A DNA stretch of 64,000 nt from Leucogyrophana mollusca (lineage: Eukaryota; Basidiomycota; Agaricomycetes; Boletales): assembly GCA_021014945.1 (NCBI GenBank), contig MU266374.1, forward strand, positions 62,001-126,000, given 5' to 3'. The position numbers were made by a program, and so were the translations under genes. Under the pieces are notes generated by a model. That model searched no databases and was not told the DNA's origin. It worked only from the letters and a program-made list of their open reading frames with translations. Below, piece by piece: positions 44,000-56,887 of the stretch; within the stretch, counting starts at the first letter, position 1, and each line of letters opens with the position of its first letter.

Positions 44000-45442
44000 T
44001 GTCGAGACTGGTGGTGGTTGTGGGTATCAATCGACCTTGTCAGCGGTGGCTCAGGAGAGGTTATTTGTTGGTATCTATTTACTCTTACTTGGCTGTGCTT
44101 CCCCCAGTTGCCGAAGTGCGCCGGTGAGCTCGAGTGAGTCTGGTGAGTCCGAGTTCAGGGCCGTTTGTACTGTCACTGACTCCAACTTATGTCGCTCGAG
44201 GGCACGATTACTTATTCCGGTCTTCAAGCTTCAAGCCCCAGGACGTTCAAACTTTGTTGAATTCGATCTCCCAGTACCTTCCACACCCTGGGCATATGAA
44301 TGGAAGGGATAGTGACGGTGTTGGGCACCTATATCCACGGAACCAAATCTGCCAGCATCCGAAAGTCACCGCCTACAAAGCTTCTCGATGCGTAGAGGTA
44401 GGTTTGGGGCTGGACCTCAGGTACATGTTATCTGATAAGGAGTTTCTTTTGTCCCCGTTACCATATCGTTGCAATGCACCTCTATAACATCGCGCTGACG
44501 CTATTATCGTACAGTACCTTCTGCGGATCGCGACTTCTGGAGTAAATAGATACTCCTGCACCAATTGACCTTTGTCGCCTAACCCGAAGCGTTCGATACA
44601 AGAACGTGCGTTCTTCCGAGCTCCCTTTTAGAATCCTTTTCGTCACATCCGCCTCCACGCATTGGAGGAGAATTGTTATCGACTCCATACAATCACCGAT
44701 ACAGCTATAAATGAATGGTTCTTCTATCGAGAGATGGTTGCGTATTCTTGTACTAACGATCTTCGCGAATGTCCGGATATCATCCACTCTCTTCAATATC
44801 CCACGAGAAAACTAAACAACAAATCGCAGAAACACTCTTTCTCACCGCCCATCCTAGAAGCTCCTGCGGATGCTTCATCTTGCAATCTGATCGTCGAAGA
44901 TCTGGAGGCTTTGGCTGTGAAGGATCGATCACCTCTCTCTAAGTATAAGTCTCCTGATACAGTGCTACGAATAAGGGCAGACATCTAGACGTCGTTCCCG
45001 TTCAGCTATAGGCATCGATGTGATAGGGACATCAGTGCTGATTCCCGTTTTGTTTCTTCCGTGGAATTTGGGCCATCTCCTCCTAACTTGGAGGTAGCGG
45101 GAGACCAGGGTGGCCAAACTAGGAAGGTATTGTAGTTGTGTTGTTCATGATGATGAACGACCATGTTTTGTTTTGTCGCATTATGCAGCAAGCGAGTTTC
45201 GAGTCGCCCCGCGCGCTATTCGAGTCTCGTAGGTTTCATGTCTTTTCGACTGTATTGAGGGGTTTTGGTGAGCACCTGGTAACTTAGCAAAATGGTGAAT
45301 TTGCCATCTTTAGCTGAGGCGCTGGAATGATTATCTCAGCATCTTTGCTATCGCATTCATCTTGTTCTTCATTTTATCTCAACGTCTACCCGAAGTAGCC
45401 CCCACCACAACCTAGTTCCTCAATACCCGCCATTACTTCTCA
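44000..45442. other. Intergenic, 1.4 kb
   Basis: A plus-strand frame at 44662-44988 (108 residues, ending LEALAVKDRSPLSKYKSPDTV) has a fairly protein-like end but no motif and no splice partner, so it is not called. Remainder unassigned. Confidence 0.4.
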
Positions 45443-45718
45443 ATGCCATTCTTCCAGGGTGCAAGCGGTGTGAACGCCTCGAACAGCATCTTCAACGATG
45501 TTGCAAGGGACCAAACAAACACTGACAGCCACAACAACACTATTAACATCGCGTCACACAACTCAGAGCAAACGACCAACAGTGGATCGAATAACGATTC
45601 CTCAGTCCAACAAACCGTCGGTAAGCTCAGGCGATTCCTGCGTGAAGCCACATACTTTCATGAATAACTCAATTTTCCAGTTCCTGAGGCTGGGGCCAGT
45701 GAGGCTGACCCCGAATGA
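45443..45718 (+). CDS. Small Asn/Thr/Ser-rich protein (agaricomycete short family)
   Basis: Exons 45443-45620 and 45681-45718 with a 60-nt GT..AG intron; 71 residues. It begins MPFFQGASGVNASNSIFND, continues with VARDQTNTDSHNNTINIAS and an Asn/Ser/Thr-rich middle, and ends VPEAGASEADPE with an acidic tail. This head (MPFF..ASG....N..FNDVA.NQ-like) is one I associate with many short predicted agaricomycete proteins of unknown role. The Asn-rich, polar, low-charge middle suits a disordered or amyloid-like segment. No membrane segment or signal peptide. Confidence 0.6.
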
Positions 45719-46958
45719 TGAACCTCGAACTGCAGTTGGTTGTGTAAAGCTAGTATTATTGGTGTTTACCGGTGACCGGTGAGAAAACGATATATAAAAC
45801 CATCAACTTTCCATGTTAACTAGTTCCTTAGGTGTATTTGTCCCTCGGAGAGAGTATTCTTGCAATCACGAATCGTGTATACTTATCAGCTTCGTGGCCA
45901 CTAAACCCACACGAGCGATCGTCAAGATTCTTCATGTGACGTCTCTTGTGTGAACCAACGAGCATGTGTGATACGTCCTTCCGCGAACTCGGGGCGGCCC
46001 CCCCGTTGACTACTCTTAAAAGTTCGATCCTCCCATCGGGGAAAATCTGCCACCATGAAAACCGCAGTCTCTGCTTCTTGGGGCCTAAATGGGACCGATC
46101 GAACGGCGATTCTGGGCGATGCTAGCTGTCGTTCCTTGGGAGGCGAGATCATCTCGGATTTGGAATTGCCCTCGGTGAAATCATAATTTTTGGAGCGGTG
46201 AGATTGGACTCGAGGTGTGTTACTAATTGTGTTACCTGACGAGGTTTCCGCTGCCTGCTTCTATCGACTTGTGCGGCGTATTTCACCCGTTCAGATGCGA
46301 GGACACTAGTAGTTGCACCAAAGATAGATTTTCGTCGCAGAACACAGGTACATGGTTGGTGCGAACTTGGATCACCAAACACGACGTTGTCGTTCACTCG
46401 GCGAACAATACTCCAAGTCTCCGCAACTATCAAGACTCGACACCTGACAGTTTGTCGAGGTATGGAACACTCCCTACAGTAGATTTCACCACGCTTGCCC
46501 CATATCATGTGCTTAGTCCTTTTGTGGGGAAGCAGCCAATCGGATAAGGCGAATGGCTTTCAGGTTCAGCGAATTTGCTGATTTGATCATGCTCATCGCC
46601 CCCAGACGCCTTCGCGCAGCGCTGGCGGCCTTCCGATAGGCCACCACCTGCCATCACAGGTACCAGCGCCGATATTTATAGTTGACAGGCTCCGATGACA
46701 CTCAAATGTGACATGTGCGTAACCCTTATTTTCGTGCTGACTCTGCCACATTGCCACTCCATCATTCTTGTCCGCGCAAAATTACCCAGAGTGTTCTTTC
46801 AGGGAGGCACTGGCATGAAAGCCCCGTTCCGCCTACCGAGGTCATGAGGCAATTGTCTTACGGCTCATCCCAGGCCTTCACGTCATGGTCCACTTAAAAT
46901 CCCATAGCCCATATTCGGCTGACGCGCTGGACACCCCTGCACCACTTATCTCTGCACC
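45719..46958. other. Intergenic, 1.2 kb, upstream of MFS gene 1
   Basis: No gene recognised. A TATA-like tatttata at 46673-46680 lies 279 bases before the MFS ATG. Confidence 0.4.
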
Positions 46959-49554
46959 ATGTCCAAAGAAGACTATGTTGGCGAGAAGAAGAGGGAGTCT
47001 TATGAGGAGGACGCTGGAGCCATCGCGGCTGGTGGGTATGATTTGTTGGTGCCCGAGGTCCGAAGATCCGCAGAACGCAAGCTTGTGAGGAAGCTCGATT
47101 TCAGACTCTTGCCCACTATCGTGGTCATCTTCCTAATGAATTACATCGACGTGCGTATCAAGCACTCCTCACAGCCCAACTTCACTCACATCGCACTCCC
47201 TGTAGCGTGTTGCGGTAACCTCTGCGCGGTTAAAAGGACTGGAGGCAGATCTAGGTCTGACAGGTGCAGTCGGTGTCCCACAGCTTGCACAACATCCTGC
47301 TGACGCGTAAAGTCTCCAAAAGATGTCCAATATGACACGGTTGTCGCCATTCTTTACGCGTCCTATTGTCCAGCTCAGATACCGTCGAACATGGTGAGTT
47401 TTCCACCTCAATAGGGATCATAAAGCTCAACGACATGTTAAGCTCTTAAACTATGTCACCAGGTCGGGAAATCTCCACCCCTTTGGACAATGTTGTTGCT
47501 CAACCTACTGTTTTTTTTTTTCATATAGACCTACATTCTACATTGGCACTTGCGTGATTCTTTGGGGTTTGACAAGCGCGATGACTGGAGTCAGCTTCTC
47601 CCCAGATCCCCTGCTCCAACGAAGCTAATTCACATTACCTACAGGTCACCCATAATTTTGCTGGAATAATAGCGTGCCGCGTTTTTATTGGATTACCGGA
47701 GGTGCTTATTGCATTCGAGATGCCATTTGTCGTGTTGTCCTCACACCTTTTAACTCACAAGGCGGCCTTTTATCCGGGGGCAATGTACCTATTATCGCGA
47801 TGGTACACGAGAAAAGTCGGTGAAGTTCTCCCCACTATGTTTTGAACCCCCTCACCATTGGCGTTCCCGTGACTTAGGAGCTGGCATTTCGCTCTGCCAT
47901 TCTCTACGCCGGCTTGTTGGTTTCGAATGCTTTCGGTAGTGTAAGTTTACCCACTTCGCCTGCTACGCGATTGGTAACATGTGAGCTGTTAGTTGATAGC
48001 GGCGGGTATTCTCGGGAATATGGACGGTAAACTAGGCATCGCTGCCTGGAGATGGTATGTGGCATTGAACTTGCATCCATCATCCCGATCTCACGCGTGA
48101 TACCCTAGGTTATTTTACATTGAAGTATGCACGTTGCTTATTTCTGATGCACACTGAACTAAGTGCTACTACGATCTATCTCACCTAGGGTGCTATTACC
48201 ATGTTTATTGGCTTCCAGGCCATGTACGTTTCAGTGTTGTCGGAAATAACTGCCAACTAAACGATCTTGCAGGTGGTTACTACCAGACTATGTTCGTCCT
48301 TTCCTTTTTGGTTGGTGATGCTTCGGTGCACTTATCCTCGCGGTTCATAGCCTGATAACACGCGATGGCTCAGCCCCGCCGAGCGCCATCTTGCACAAGT
48401 TCGCCTCGCAGAGGACGCCGGAGAAGCTGACAAGGACTCTGCTGAGGCTTCGTACGTGTCTCTGTCTCATTGCTGAGGTAGAGCACTCACTGACACTGAC
48501 CATGAAGAGTTTTCGAAGGCTTTGTCATGGCTATCAAGGACCCGAAGGTTTGGGTATTTATGGTCATGACATGCTCGCAACTTCTTGGCCTCAGTTTCAT
48601 CAATTTCTTCCCAACGTGAGTTGTTGCGTTTGCCACGCTGTACAGTCTACCAATGCCCCTCGCAGCCTTACGGGAACCTTGGGTTATTCTACCACCATAA
48701 CCCTTTTGATGTCGGCGTAAGTACATCTTCTCATTTTATCTACGATGACACCTAATCGATCCCATAGCCCACCGTGGATCTTTGCTGCCATTGCCACCCT
48801 GGTAAACGCCTGGAACGCCGGTGAGTATGGGGTCAGAGCATCCAGGCGGTGTTATCTGAAGTGCATGTTTGTCCGCAGACAGAACCGGAGAGAGATTTTT
48901 CCACATGACCGCTTGGTGGTGGGTTGTCATGGTTGGATACATCATCTCCTTGTCAACTATGGCCACTGGAGGAAGATATTTCTCTCTGTTCCTGATGACC
49001 ACGGGATATTGTGGTAAGCCTATGGCCAGCGATAATCTATACCTCCTCTAACCCTGCAATTGCGACTAGGATTCACTCTAACACTTGTATGGGTGTCCAA
49101 CGCCATCCCACGGCCACCCGCGAAGCGCGCAGTTGCTATGGGCCTCGTCAATGGCTTCGGAAACGCAGGAAACCTGTGAGTCCCGGCTTTATTGTCGCTG
49201 CTCTCAAAGAGGTAAATACTAACTGATTGGCAGGATGGGATCTTACATATGGAAAGCGAACTGGAGTCCTGAGTATCACCAGTCGATGATTATCGCGTTG
49301 TGTGCTCTCGCTTTTGCTTCTTTCCTGAGCTTTGGTGAGTTTCATGATAAAAAGTCAACGTTCCCTTATAGATGCTGAGTTGTCGGTTAGTGGTCCGGTG
49401 TATGCTGGTGCGGGACAACAAGCGCATGGAACGGGAAGAAGTGGAGATCATGCAGGGCCCGGACCGCGAAAGAATCGAAGAAGCCGCCAAACTGGAAGGA
49501 ATCTCATTCGAAGAAGCGATTCGGAGGAGAAAAGGTTTCCGGTATCTGTATTAG
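46959..49554 (+). CDS. MFS transporter, anion:cation symporter type (Dal5/TNA1-like), copy 1
   Basis: About 20 exons in 2.6 kb; exon 1 is 46959-47150, the last starts after ggttag near 49397. Spliced product about 500 residues. Typical segments of the allantoate/nicotinate permease group: RKLDFRLLPTIVVIFLMNYID, RVAVTSARLKGLEADLGLTD, VQYDTVVAILYASYCPAQIP, NFAGIIACRVFIGLPEAAFYPG, MYLLSRWYTRK, WLLPDYPDNTRWLSPAER and NGFGNAGNLMGSYIW. Ends RRRKGFRYLY. Expected at the plasma membrane importing a small organic acid or vitamin-like anion. Exon count is from hand splicing; a few donors and acceptors are tentative. Paralog of the gene at 50703. Confidence 0.85.
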
Positions 49555-50702
49555 AAATGTTGTGTACGAATCCATTTCTCCTATCGACAGGAGCCCATAG
49601 TACTATACTGTACTCGTCGTCCCAATATGCACCACTGCTGGCATGGCGTGACGTGACGATATGATCGTCACTTGGCATCGGTTTGCTTCACGGAAGGGTT
49701 TTTGCTCAGTTGTTGCTCAGAGTCGTCCAACTCCCGCACTGATTCGCAAAATAATTTACGACAATTCCGACGGAATGGTGGCTTGTGCGTGAGACGCTGT
49801 CAGTGTCATATCTTCTTCGAGCTCAGCCCCGCTTCTTTTGTATACTCATTCTGATGGATGTTCCTCACGCGGGGTAACAAATGCTCCTGCCAACTGTTTG
49901 ACGGTGCTCTCGTAAGTCTCCGTCTTCTTGCATTGCGACCTGATCGCCATGTCCGTCGCGAGCAGGCACACCAGGCGCCTTGCAATCACCTTTAGCGCGC
50001 ACCCTTCCTCCTACATAAAATGCCTTCGGAATCGATTTAATCCACTTCACAGTGGCCAACACCCAGGCAGTCCGTGCTAAAGAAAGCATATCACTCTCCA
50101 ATGTCACCATGGAGGGATTACACAGACGAATGTCCCGGCGACCAGGTTGAATGCTTTCCCATTACGACCTGATGACGGATCTCAAGCTTTACTCCGTGCC
50201 GTCCTGCTTTGGAGTGGTGTTGGTCATGTGCACACCGTTCAGACGATGATGCTATTATGTGTGGGTCTTTCGAACATTTCAACGAGCCCGCGGCCCTGGC
50301 GGCAAACCGGGCTGTTGGTGCTTGAAGTTGGATGCCGTGTATCGCAGAGGAACACTCTCATCCTCTCGTGTCCCTCACTGCCAACGGCCCTCCGGCTCAC
50401 AAGCGTTCCTTATAAATAACTGACAGATGCCGGTACCTACAAGGACCGGGAGTGATGCCTGCGCTGTTTATATGGTCAGTGGCATGTATCTTGTACCCGA
50501 ATCGAAACTCAGTGGCCATCTCCAGATCTCCTTGTTCCCTTTCAATGGCTACATTTGGATGTATCACAAACAGGTCGAGGTCATGAGTTCGCCATGGGCC
50601 TCGGCGCGCCACGGCCAAGGATAGCGTTATAAAAGCTTGAGAGAGCCATGTGTTGACCGGAAACGCTGGATTTCCCTCACTTCAGCGCTTTTTTGTATCC
50701 AG
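49555..50702. other. Intergenic between MFS copies
   Basis: No gene recognised. Contains a good TATA box for MFS copy 2 (listed). Confidence 0.5.
50628..50635 (+). promoter_or_regulatory. TATA box of MFS copy 2
   Basis: TATAAAAG, 75 bases upstream of the ATG at 50703, a spacing common in fungal inducible genes. Confidence 0.55.
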
Positions 50703-53328
50703 ATGTCGTTTGACGGCGACAAGAAGAAGTCAGAATCATACACGGAGGATGTCACTGCAGTGCCGCAAGCCGAGGATGACTTCGAATTGTTGACTGCGGA
50801 CACCAGACGCGTCGCGGAAAGGAAGCTCGTCCGCAAGCTCGACTTGCGTCTAATGCCCGCCGTCGTAATCATCTACCTCATGAACTACATTGATGTGCGT
50901 CAATCCAAGGCTCGTTCTTGCGCTTCACCTAACCTGTGTGATTTGTTGTATGCAGAGAGTTGCCATCACCTCTGCTAGGCTACAAGGGCTAGAGGCGGAC
51001 TTAGGGTTAACCGGTTTGTCGCTCCTGCTCGCTTTCTTCGCTTCACACTGATCACCTTTGGACTACTAGATGTCCAGTATGACACTGTTGTTGCCATCCT
51101 TTATGCGTCCTATTGTCCAGCACAGATACCTTCGAATATGGTTGGTCTTTCCTGATTAACTGAGACGGGGAACTCATAATTGTCTGTACGACAAGATTCT
51201 TGGCTACATTAATAGGTTTGTCTAATTCCCCCAATACTATCAGTCTCACATATACTGACGATTTTTAGACCCTCCTTGTATATTGGTGCTTGCGTGGTTG
51301 CTTGGGGTTTAACGAGTGCATTAACTGGGGTAAGCCAAGCACGCCAACCTCTAAGGGGTGTCCCCTGATCATCCATCAGATCACCACCAATTTTGCGGGC
51401 ATCATTGCCTGTCGTGTATTCATAGGTTTACCTGAAGTATGCCCCCCTTTTCGTCGCTTTCGCGCCTCGGCTTCTCATCACCTCGCAATAGGCAGCATTC
51501 TATCCTGGCTCTATGTATCTATTATCCCGATGGTACACCCGAAAGGCGAGTCAAAAGCGCGCCTGTATGACTATTCGTTCACCATACGTTAACAGGAACT
51601 CGCCTTCCGCTCAGCCATATTCTATGTTGGTCTATTGGTATCCAATGCCTTCGGCAGCGTGAGTTTCCCGGCTTATCTGTCTCTTTTCTCATGGCGCCTG
51701 ATAAGGAACTCCAGTTGATAGCTGCGGGCATCTTAGGGAATATGCAAGGCAAACTTGGTATCGCTGCGTGGAGATGGTGAGTAAACAATTCATACGAAAC
51801 CTTATCATGATGGTTCCAACCGAACACGAACCTTCAGGCTTTTCTACATCGAGGTAAGAGACGTGAACATTGGTCATTCTTCTGCCGTTAACTTTCCATG
51901 TTCTTTAAAGGGTGCTGTAACCATGTTCGTAGGATTGCAAACTATGTGAGTGGCGTGGCTCTGGCATACGTCTGTAGCTGATACCTTTGTTCTGCAGGTG
52001 GATCCTTCCCGATTATGTTTGTGTCCTTGCTCTCTAATAATCCGGAGACTCAAAGCCCTCCTATCAGCCTCACAACACTCGTTGGCTGAATCGCGCCGAA
52101 CGTCGACTAGCGCAAGTTCGTCTTGCAGAAGATGCTGGTGAGGCCGACCAAGACTCAGCGAACACCACGTACGTCCTCGCCACCCAACCACTACTTGCAC
52201 CGTACTGATTTGTGTGTCAATGCGGTATTTCTCATCCCTTTATCGATGACTTGTTGCTATTGTGCACCACACCTATTTTAAAGGATATTCGATGGCTTTA
52301 AGCTCGCCATCAAGGATCCGAAGGTCCTCATATTCATGCTCATGAGCTGCTCGCAGTTGCTGGGTCTGAGTTACATCAACTTCTTTCCAACGTCAGTGCT
52401 TCCCCCCTTCGTGGACCATTAGAACAGTGGTGACAGTTTTGGCTAGCCTCACCGCAACACTGGGCTTTAACACGACGATCACACTTTTGATGTCGGCGTG
52501 AGTTTCTTCACGGAGTAATTACCCGCACACGCCTCACAATACTGTTGATCAGACCCCCGTGGATCTTTGCAGCTATATGCTGTTTGATAAACGCCTGGAA
52601 CGCCGGTGAGTTGCTCAGACGGGCACATCAAGCTTCTATGTTGACGATTTCAACCTCTGGTAGACAGGACAGGAGAACGTTTCTTCCACATCGCTGGCTG
52701 GTGGTGGGCCGTGATACTTGGTTATATCATATCCTTGTGTACCATGTCAATCGGAGGGAGGTACTTCTCGTTATTCCTCATGACCACTGGTTACTGTGGT
52801 GAGCAGCACTGTGACAGATCCATCGATCCGTTTCAGGAAGTTGATGTTGTACTCAGGTTTCGCCTTAACCCTTGTGTGGGTGTCAAGTGCCATTCCTCGT
52901 CCCCCAGCCAAGCGATCAGTTGCTATGGGTCTCGTGAACGGATTCGGGAATCTCGGAAATCTGTAAGTCCATACTTTTGGTCGACTAGACTGTGGCTTAC
53001 CTGATGACAGGATGGGATCATATATCTGGAGGGCAAACTGGAGCCCCGAATATCACCCATCCATGATTATTGCTTTGTCGGGACTGGCTTTCGCCACGTT
53101 CCTGAGCGTCAGTAAGTCCAGTTTGCCATCTTCTTTGCAGGCAGTGTCACTGATCGCGTGCTAGTCATTCGTTGGATGCTGATCCGGGAGAACAAGCAGA
53201 TGGATAAAGACGATTTGAAGTTCATGCAGGGTCCTGATCGCGAACGTATTGAAGAAGCTGCGAGGCTCGAAGGGATCACCTTTGAGGAAGCCATTCGGCG
53301 GAGGAAAGGAGTTCGTTACTTATACTAA
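50703..53328 (+). CDS. MFS transporter, anion:cation symporter type (Dal5/TNA1-like), copy 2
   Basis: Same exon layout as the copy at 46959, including a 192-nt exon 1 (50703-50894); about 20 exons, about 500 residues. Matching segments: RKLDLRLMPAVVIIYLMNYID, RVAITSARLQGLEADLGLT, NFAGIIACRVFIGLPEAAFYPG, WILPDYPHNTRWLNRAERR, FKLAIKDPKVLIFMLMSCS, and the end MQGPDRERIEEAARLEG then GVRYLY. The intron at 51546-51595 starts GC (gcgagt), a GC-AG intron where copy 1 has GT. The two copies are a head-to-tail duplication and clearly diverged, so not very recent. Substrate unknown. Confidence 0.85.
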
Positions 53329-55664
53329 ATTTGTGCCTGTGAAGCCCCCCACCCCCCACGCGGAGTCCCGAGGAGATACTGCTACGTGAACCAGAGCAAA
53401 TGGACATGGCTATGCAAGATATCATTTTGAAGGTGTATGGTGGTTCTGCCTGAAGATTCATCTTAGAACCCAGCTTTAGCTGTACTGCCGTGATATACCG
53501 ATTACTAGAGCGTTTCCCTCTAATATCCCAAACCACAGTCCAAACCGATGGGAATTGGGCGTGAGCTCTGCAGAGCGGATTCCTTAGCTAGTGAGGTTTG
53601 TGAAGGAACGGGAACGATTTCACACAATTTCTGTGCTGTGTTTCAAACTCCGTATGAGAGACTTTGGCGCGACTCTTCATGCATCAGTGACTCTTGAGAT
53701 CTCGAGGTCAGTCTTGAGGCCTGACTCCCCATTTTCGTTGCTGCTTGCTCCATAGCAATGCGTGATACGCCTTCAATCAATCATACACATCCTTGCGAAA
53801 ACACCGTAGACGTTCCCAGTGCACGAAGGGGCGGGCAGTCCTCAGGGCTTGTATCACTGATTTATCTAACAGATGGTCGCAGCCTGTCCTTCGCGTCGGC
53901 CGCGCGACAATAACAGCGCGCGAGGACAATTGTCTACACCACAGCCCGACCACAGACCCAACCACACGATATCACAGCGTCGCCCTCGTCTCTCGCAGGA
54001 CGAACACCTCAAACGCATTGCCCGGGATCAGAATGCTCAAGCACTTTGAGGCATCCGATCCGCGACCAGTTTCATCCTTTATCCGGGTATCTGAGCACAT
54101 TCTTATGTACTTTTTTCCAGTGGACGGATCGTGGTAGTCTGCTTACCCTCCGACCGTGACGGCCCCACGATGGCTGGTGCTGTGCCACCAGTGCGAAACA
54201 CGAGGACGAGCGCCCGACCACCCGGGACAACCCCACGCTGTTGTATCCACCACAGGCAACGCTGTGCCGAGGATGCAAGGGTATTATCTGCGTCATGAAA
54301 GTAATCGGATGAGTCCCTCTCCGCCTGCCCAAAGCTATCACCTGCCGTGTCTAAAACTATGCTTCCTGGTGACGGAATCATGATTATCCGCGGGGCCCTA
54401 CATAGCGTACCAAACTCATCAGCCTGACCACTGCAGCTGGTCTCACTTTTATGCTTCACTTTGTTTGTGGACTTGATTCCGATGATTTCAAATCCCAAGG
54501 GATTTCCCGGACGAAGCGACGTCTCACACCTCAATTAACACCTACAGCCCTGACGTGCATGAAGGAGCATCAGCGTACTCTGCTATGGATCGAGGGGCCC
54601 CATCGAATGTCCTCTCGCTTGCTGATGCGTTAAGTTCAGGTACGCAAGCACTGCAACATTGAACGTGACTCTATCTTATGCGTTCATCAGGAGACCGTAG
54701 CGTTACTCGTCGTCACCGATCATGGTCATTTTGAGTGTCTCTGGATGTGGAAGACTGGCGGCCATCTTGACCTTCCGTTTCCACTGAGCACCGCTTGTTC
54801 GCTCATTTTTGGCATTCCCGATATGAGTTCTACGCGCAAAATTGCATCTCACACCTGCTGTTCGGCATAGTCGCCGAATGAACTAGGGCCGTTTCTTGTT
54901 TGTTCCACAGCGTGTTAGTGAGTGGATGAGGGCACTGGATGAACGTCTTGCAGCTTCTTATGCCCCCAGCAATCCTGTGCCACGGGGTACTGCACTTATG
55001 CTCTATTCGTTTGGTTTAATGTTGATGAAAACAGATCTTTCTGTGGATTTATGTACAGACGCAACACATACTCCAAACGACAATACGCCCCTGCACAATA
55101 ACACGCCGTCATAACCGGACTTCTTCGCCCAGTAGGGCTTTCCCCAAGTCAGCAGAGCATAGCTTCAGTACGTGGTAGGGTATACGATAGCTGGTTAAAC
55201 CTCGAAACGTGAGCCGTTTGAAATCACACAATTTCTTAACCCGGGCTAAACATAGCCCCGTGCTTCAATCTTCAGGCCCTAGGCCCCAACATTCTTCATC
55301 TGGGCACCGGCTGAAATGCGCAACCTCTACCCGCTGGAAGAATCCGGATTGTGTTCAAACCCGACATTCAGGCTTCTGGACATCCGAACAGAACGTCAGT
55401 GGAGCCGTGAAAATGGGAGGTTCTTCTCGACGCCGGCACCATTTATCGATTTGGGACCTTCCTCGGCTGTAAGTTCAAGTGCCAACTAACTGCACGACCA
55501 TCGGTCTTGCTCCTCCCCAGCTACTGCCATACCCCCGGCACGGCTATCTGAATGAAATCTCTTACACTTCAAAGGAGAATGAGGAACCTATATATCATCT
55601 GCTCATCTGGGCATTTGGATTCAGGCAAGTCACCTCCTGCCTTCGCAGCGGTTCTCTGTCGACC
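53329..55664. other. Intergenic, 2.3 kb; left part of a segmental duplication plus about 1.24 kb unique block
   Basis: Bases about 53690-54212 are repeated at about 57940-58452. The block about 54213-55448 has only about 50 bp of unrelated sequence at the corresponding place in the second copy. No intact gene in that block; I saw no terminal repeats or target-site duplication. Confidence 0.55.
55589..55596 (+). promoter_or_regulatory. TATA-like box of seven-TM gene C
   Basis: TATATATC, 76 bases before the ATG at 55665. Confidence 0.5.
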
Positions 55665-56887
55665 ATGTCCCCAACCTCTAGCACGAACTCCTCGACTGCG
55701 GTACGATATTTGAACAGCGTCAATCTGATAGGCTACACCACAGTTGCCGGGATAACATATGGAATAGTGGTCATGCTCTCTATTATGTGCATGATATCAT
55801 CGGTCCAAAATCTTCGATCCTCCAAACACGACCGACAAAAGCGACGTCGCACAATGTATCACATCCTCTTCACGTTCATCATGTTCGCTCTGGGGACACT
55901 AGACATATTTACTAAAACCCGGAGAGCACATTTACAATACATCGATAACCCCAATTATCCCGGAGGCGCGGTGGCGTTTGCTTGCGCATCATCACAAGAC
56001 CTCCCTACTCGCGTGGAATACATAGCATATGTGCTGTCAAACTGGATGGGCGATTGCTTGGTGGTAAGTGCCCCTTTTGTGTAACACTGACCTCTTTGTT
56101 GATATGCCTTCCCTCCAGCTGTGGCGGGTCATTGTACTCTACTACGGCTCACGGTACCGAGTTTGGATAGCCATATTACCTTTTATCCTGTTCCTCTGTG
56201 TCATTCGTAAGTTTGTTTATCTTAGGTGCTCCCGGTTGATCAATTATTTCGATCCATTCTCAAGTGATGGGAATCTTCGGCATCGTGGAGTCCGCAATAA
56301 GCCAGCTCTACTGTCCGCATACAATCATTGTGCGATATGTAATCCTGTACTACGGCCTCACACTCTCCCTGAGTGTTATATCCGCCATCCTCGTGATATC
56401 TAGAGTCTACGTACACAAGAGACGATTGAGGAAGGCCGCTGGTAAGTGTTGTCGTAGAGGCATGAGGAAGCAAGCTGATAAATATCGTCTCAAAATTCTC
56501 TAGGTCCGGGACACGGTTCCCCTTACACAAACATCGCCATGATGACAATCGAATCTTCTGGGCTTTATGCTGTGTGGTTGTTCGCCTTCCTGATTCTGTT
56601 CATCTTAAATAATCCATTGCAAGAGATATTCCTCGGCTCCCTGGTTCAAGTGCAGGTTCGTTATACTTACCTCCTGAGGGTATACCTTGGCTCAATGCTC
56701 ATCTATAACGAAGACCATAGCACCCCTTCTCCTCGTACTATTCATCTCGCAGGGAAAGGCATGGTCACAAGAAACCAATACCATTGTGATCTCGACCGCC
56801 CAGTTTGCATCCAACGCTGCCTGTTCGAGCCCCGAGACGGGGATAGTAGAACCCGGACACTTCGCCTCCATAGGGATTGCGGTTTAA
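55665..56887 (+). CDS. Seven-transmembrane protein of the fungal GKAW-tail family, paralog C
   Basis: Exons 55665-56063, 56119-56206, 56265-56441, 56504-56655, 56714-56887; 329 residues. Start chosen as the ATG giving MSPTSSTNSSTAVRYLNSV, matching the short polar N-termini of its relatives; an upstream in-frame extension is probably 5' UTR. Membrane segments include GITYGIVVMLSIMCMISS, ILFTFIMFALGTLDIFT, VWIAILPFILFLCVI, VILYYGLTLSLSVISAILVI and GLYAVWLFAFLILFIL; ends SQGKAWSQETNT and a short tail. Nearly identical to paralog D in length and exon sizes. Function unknown. Confidence 0.83.
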
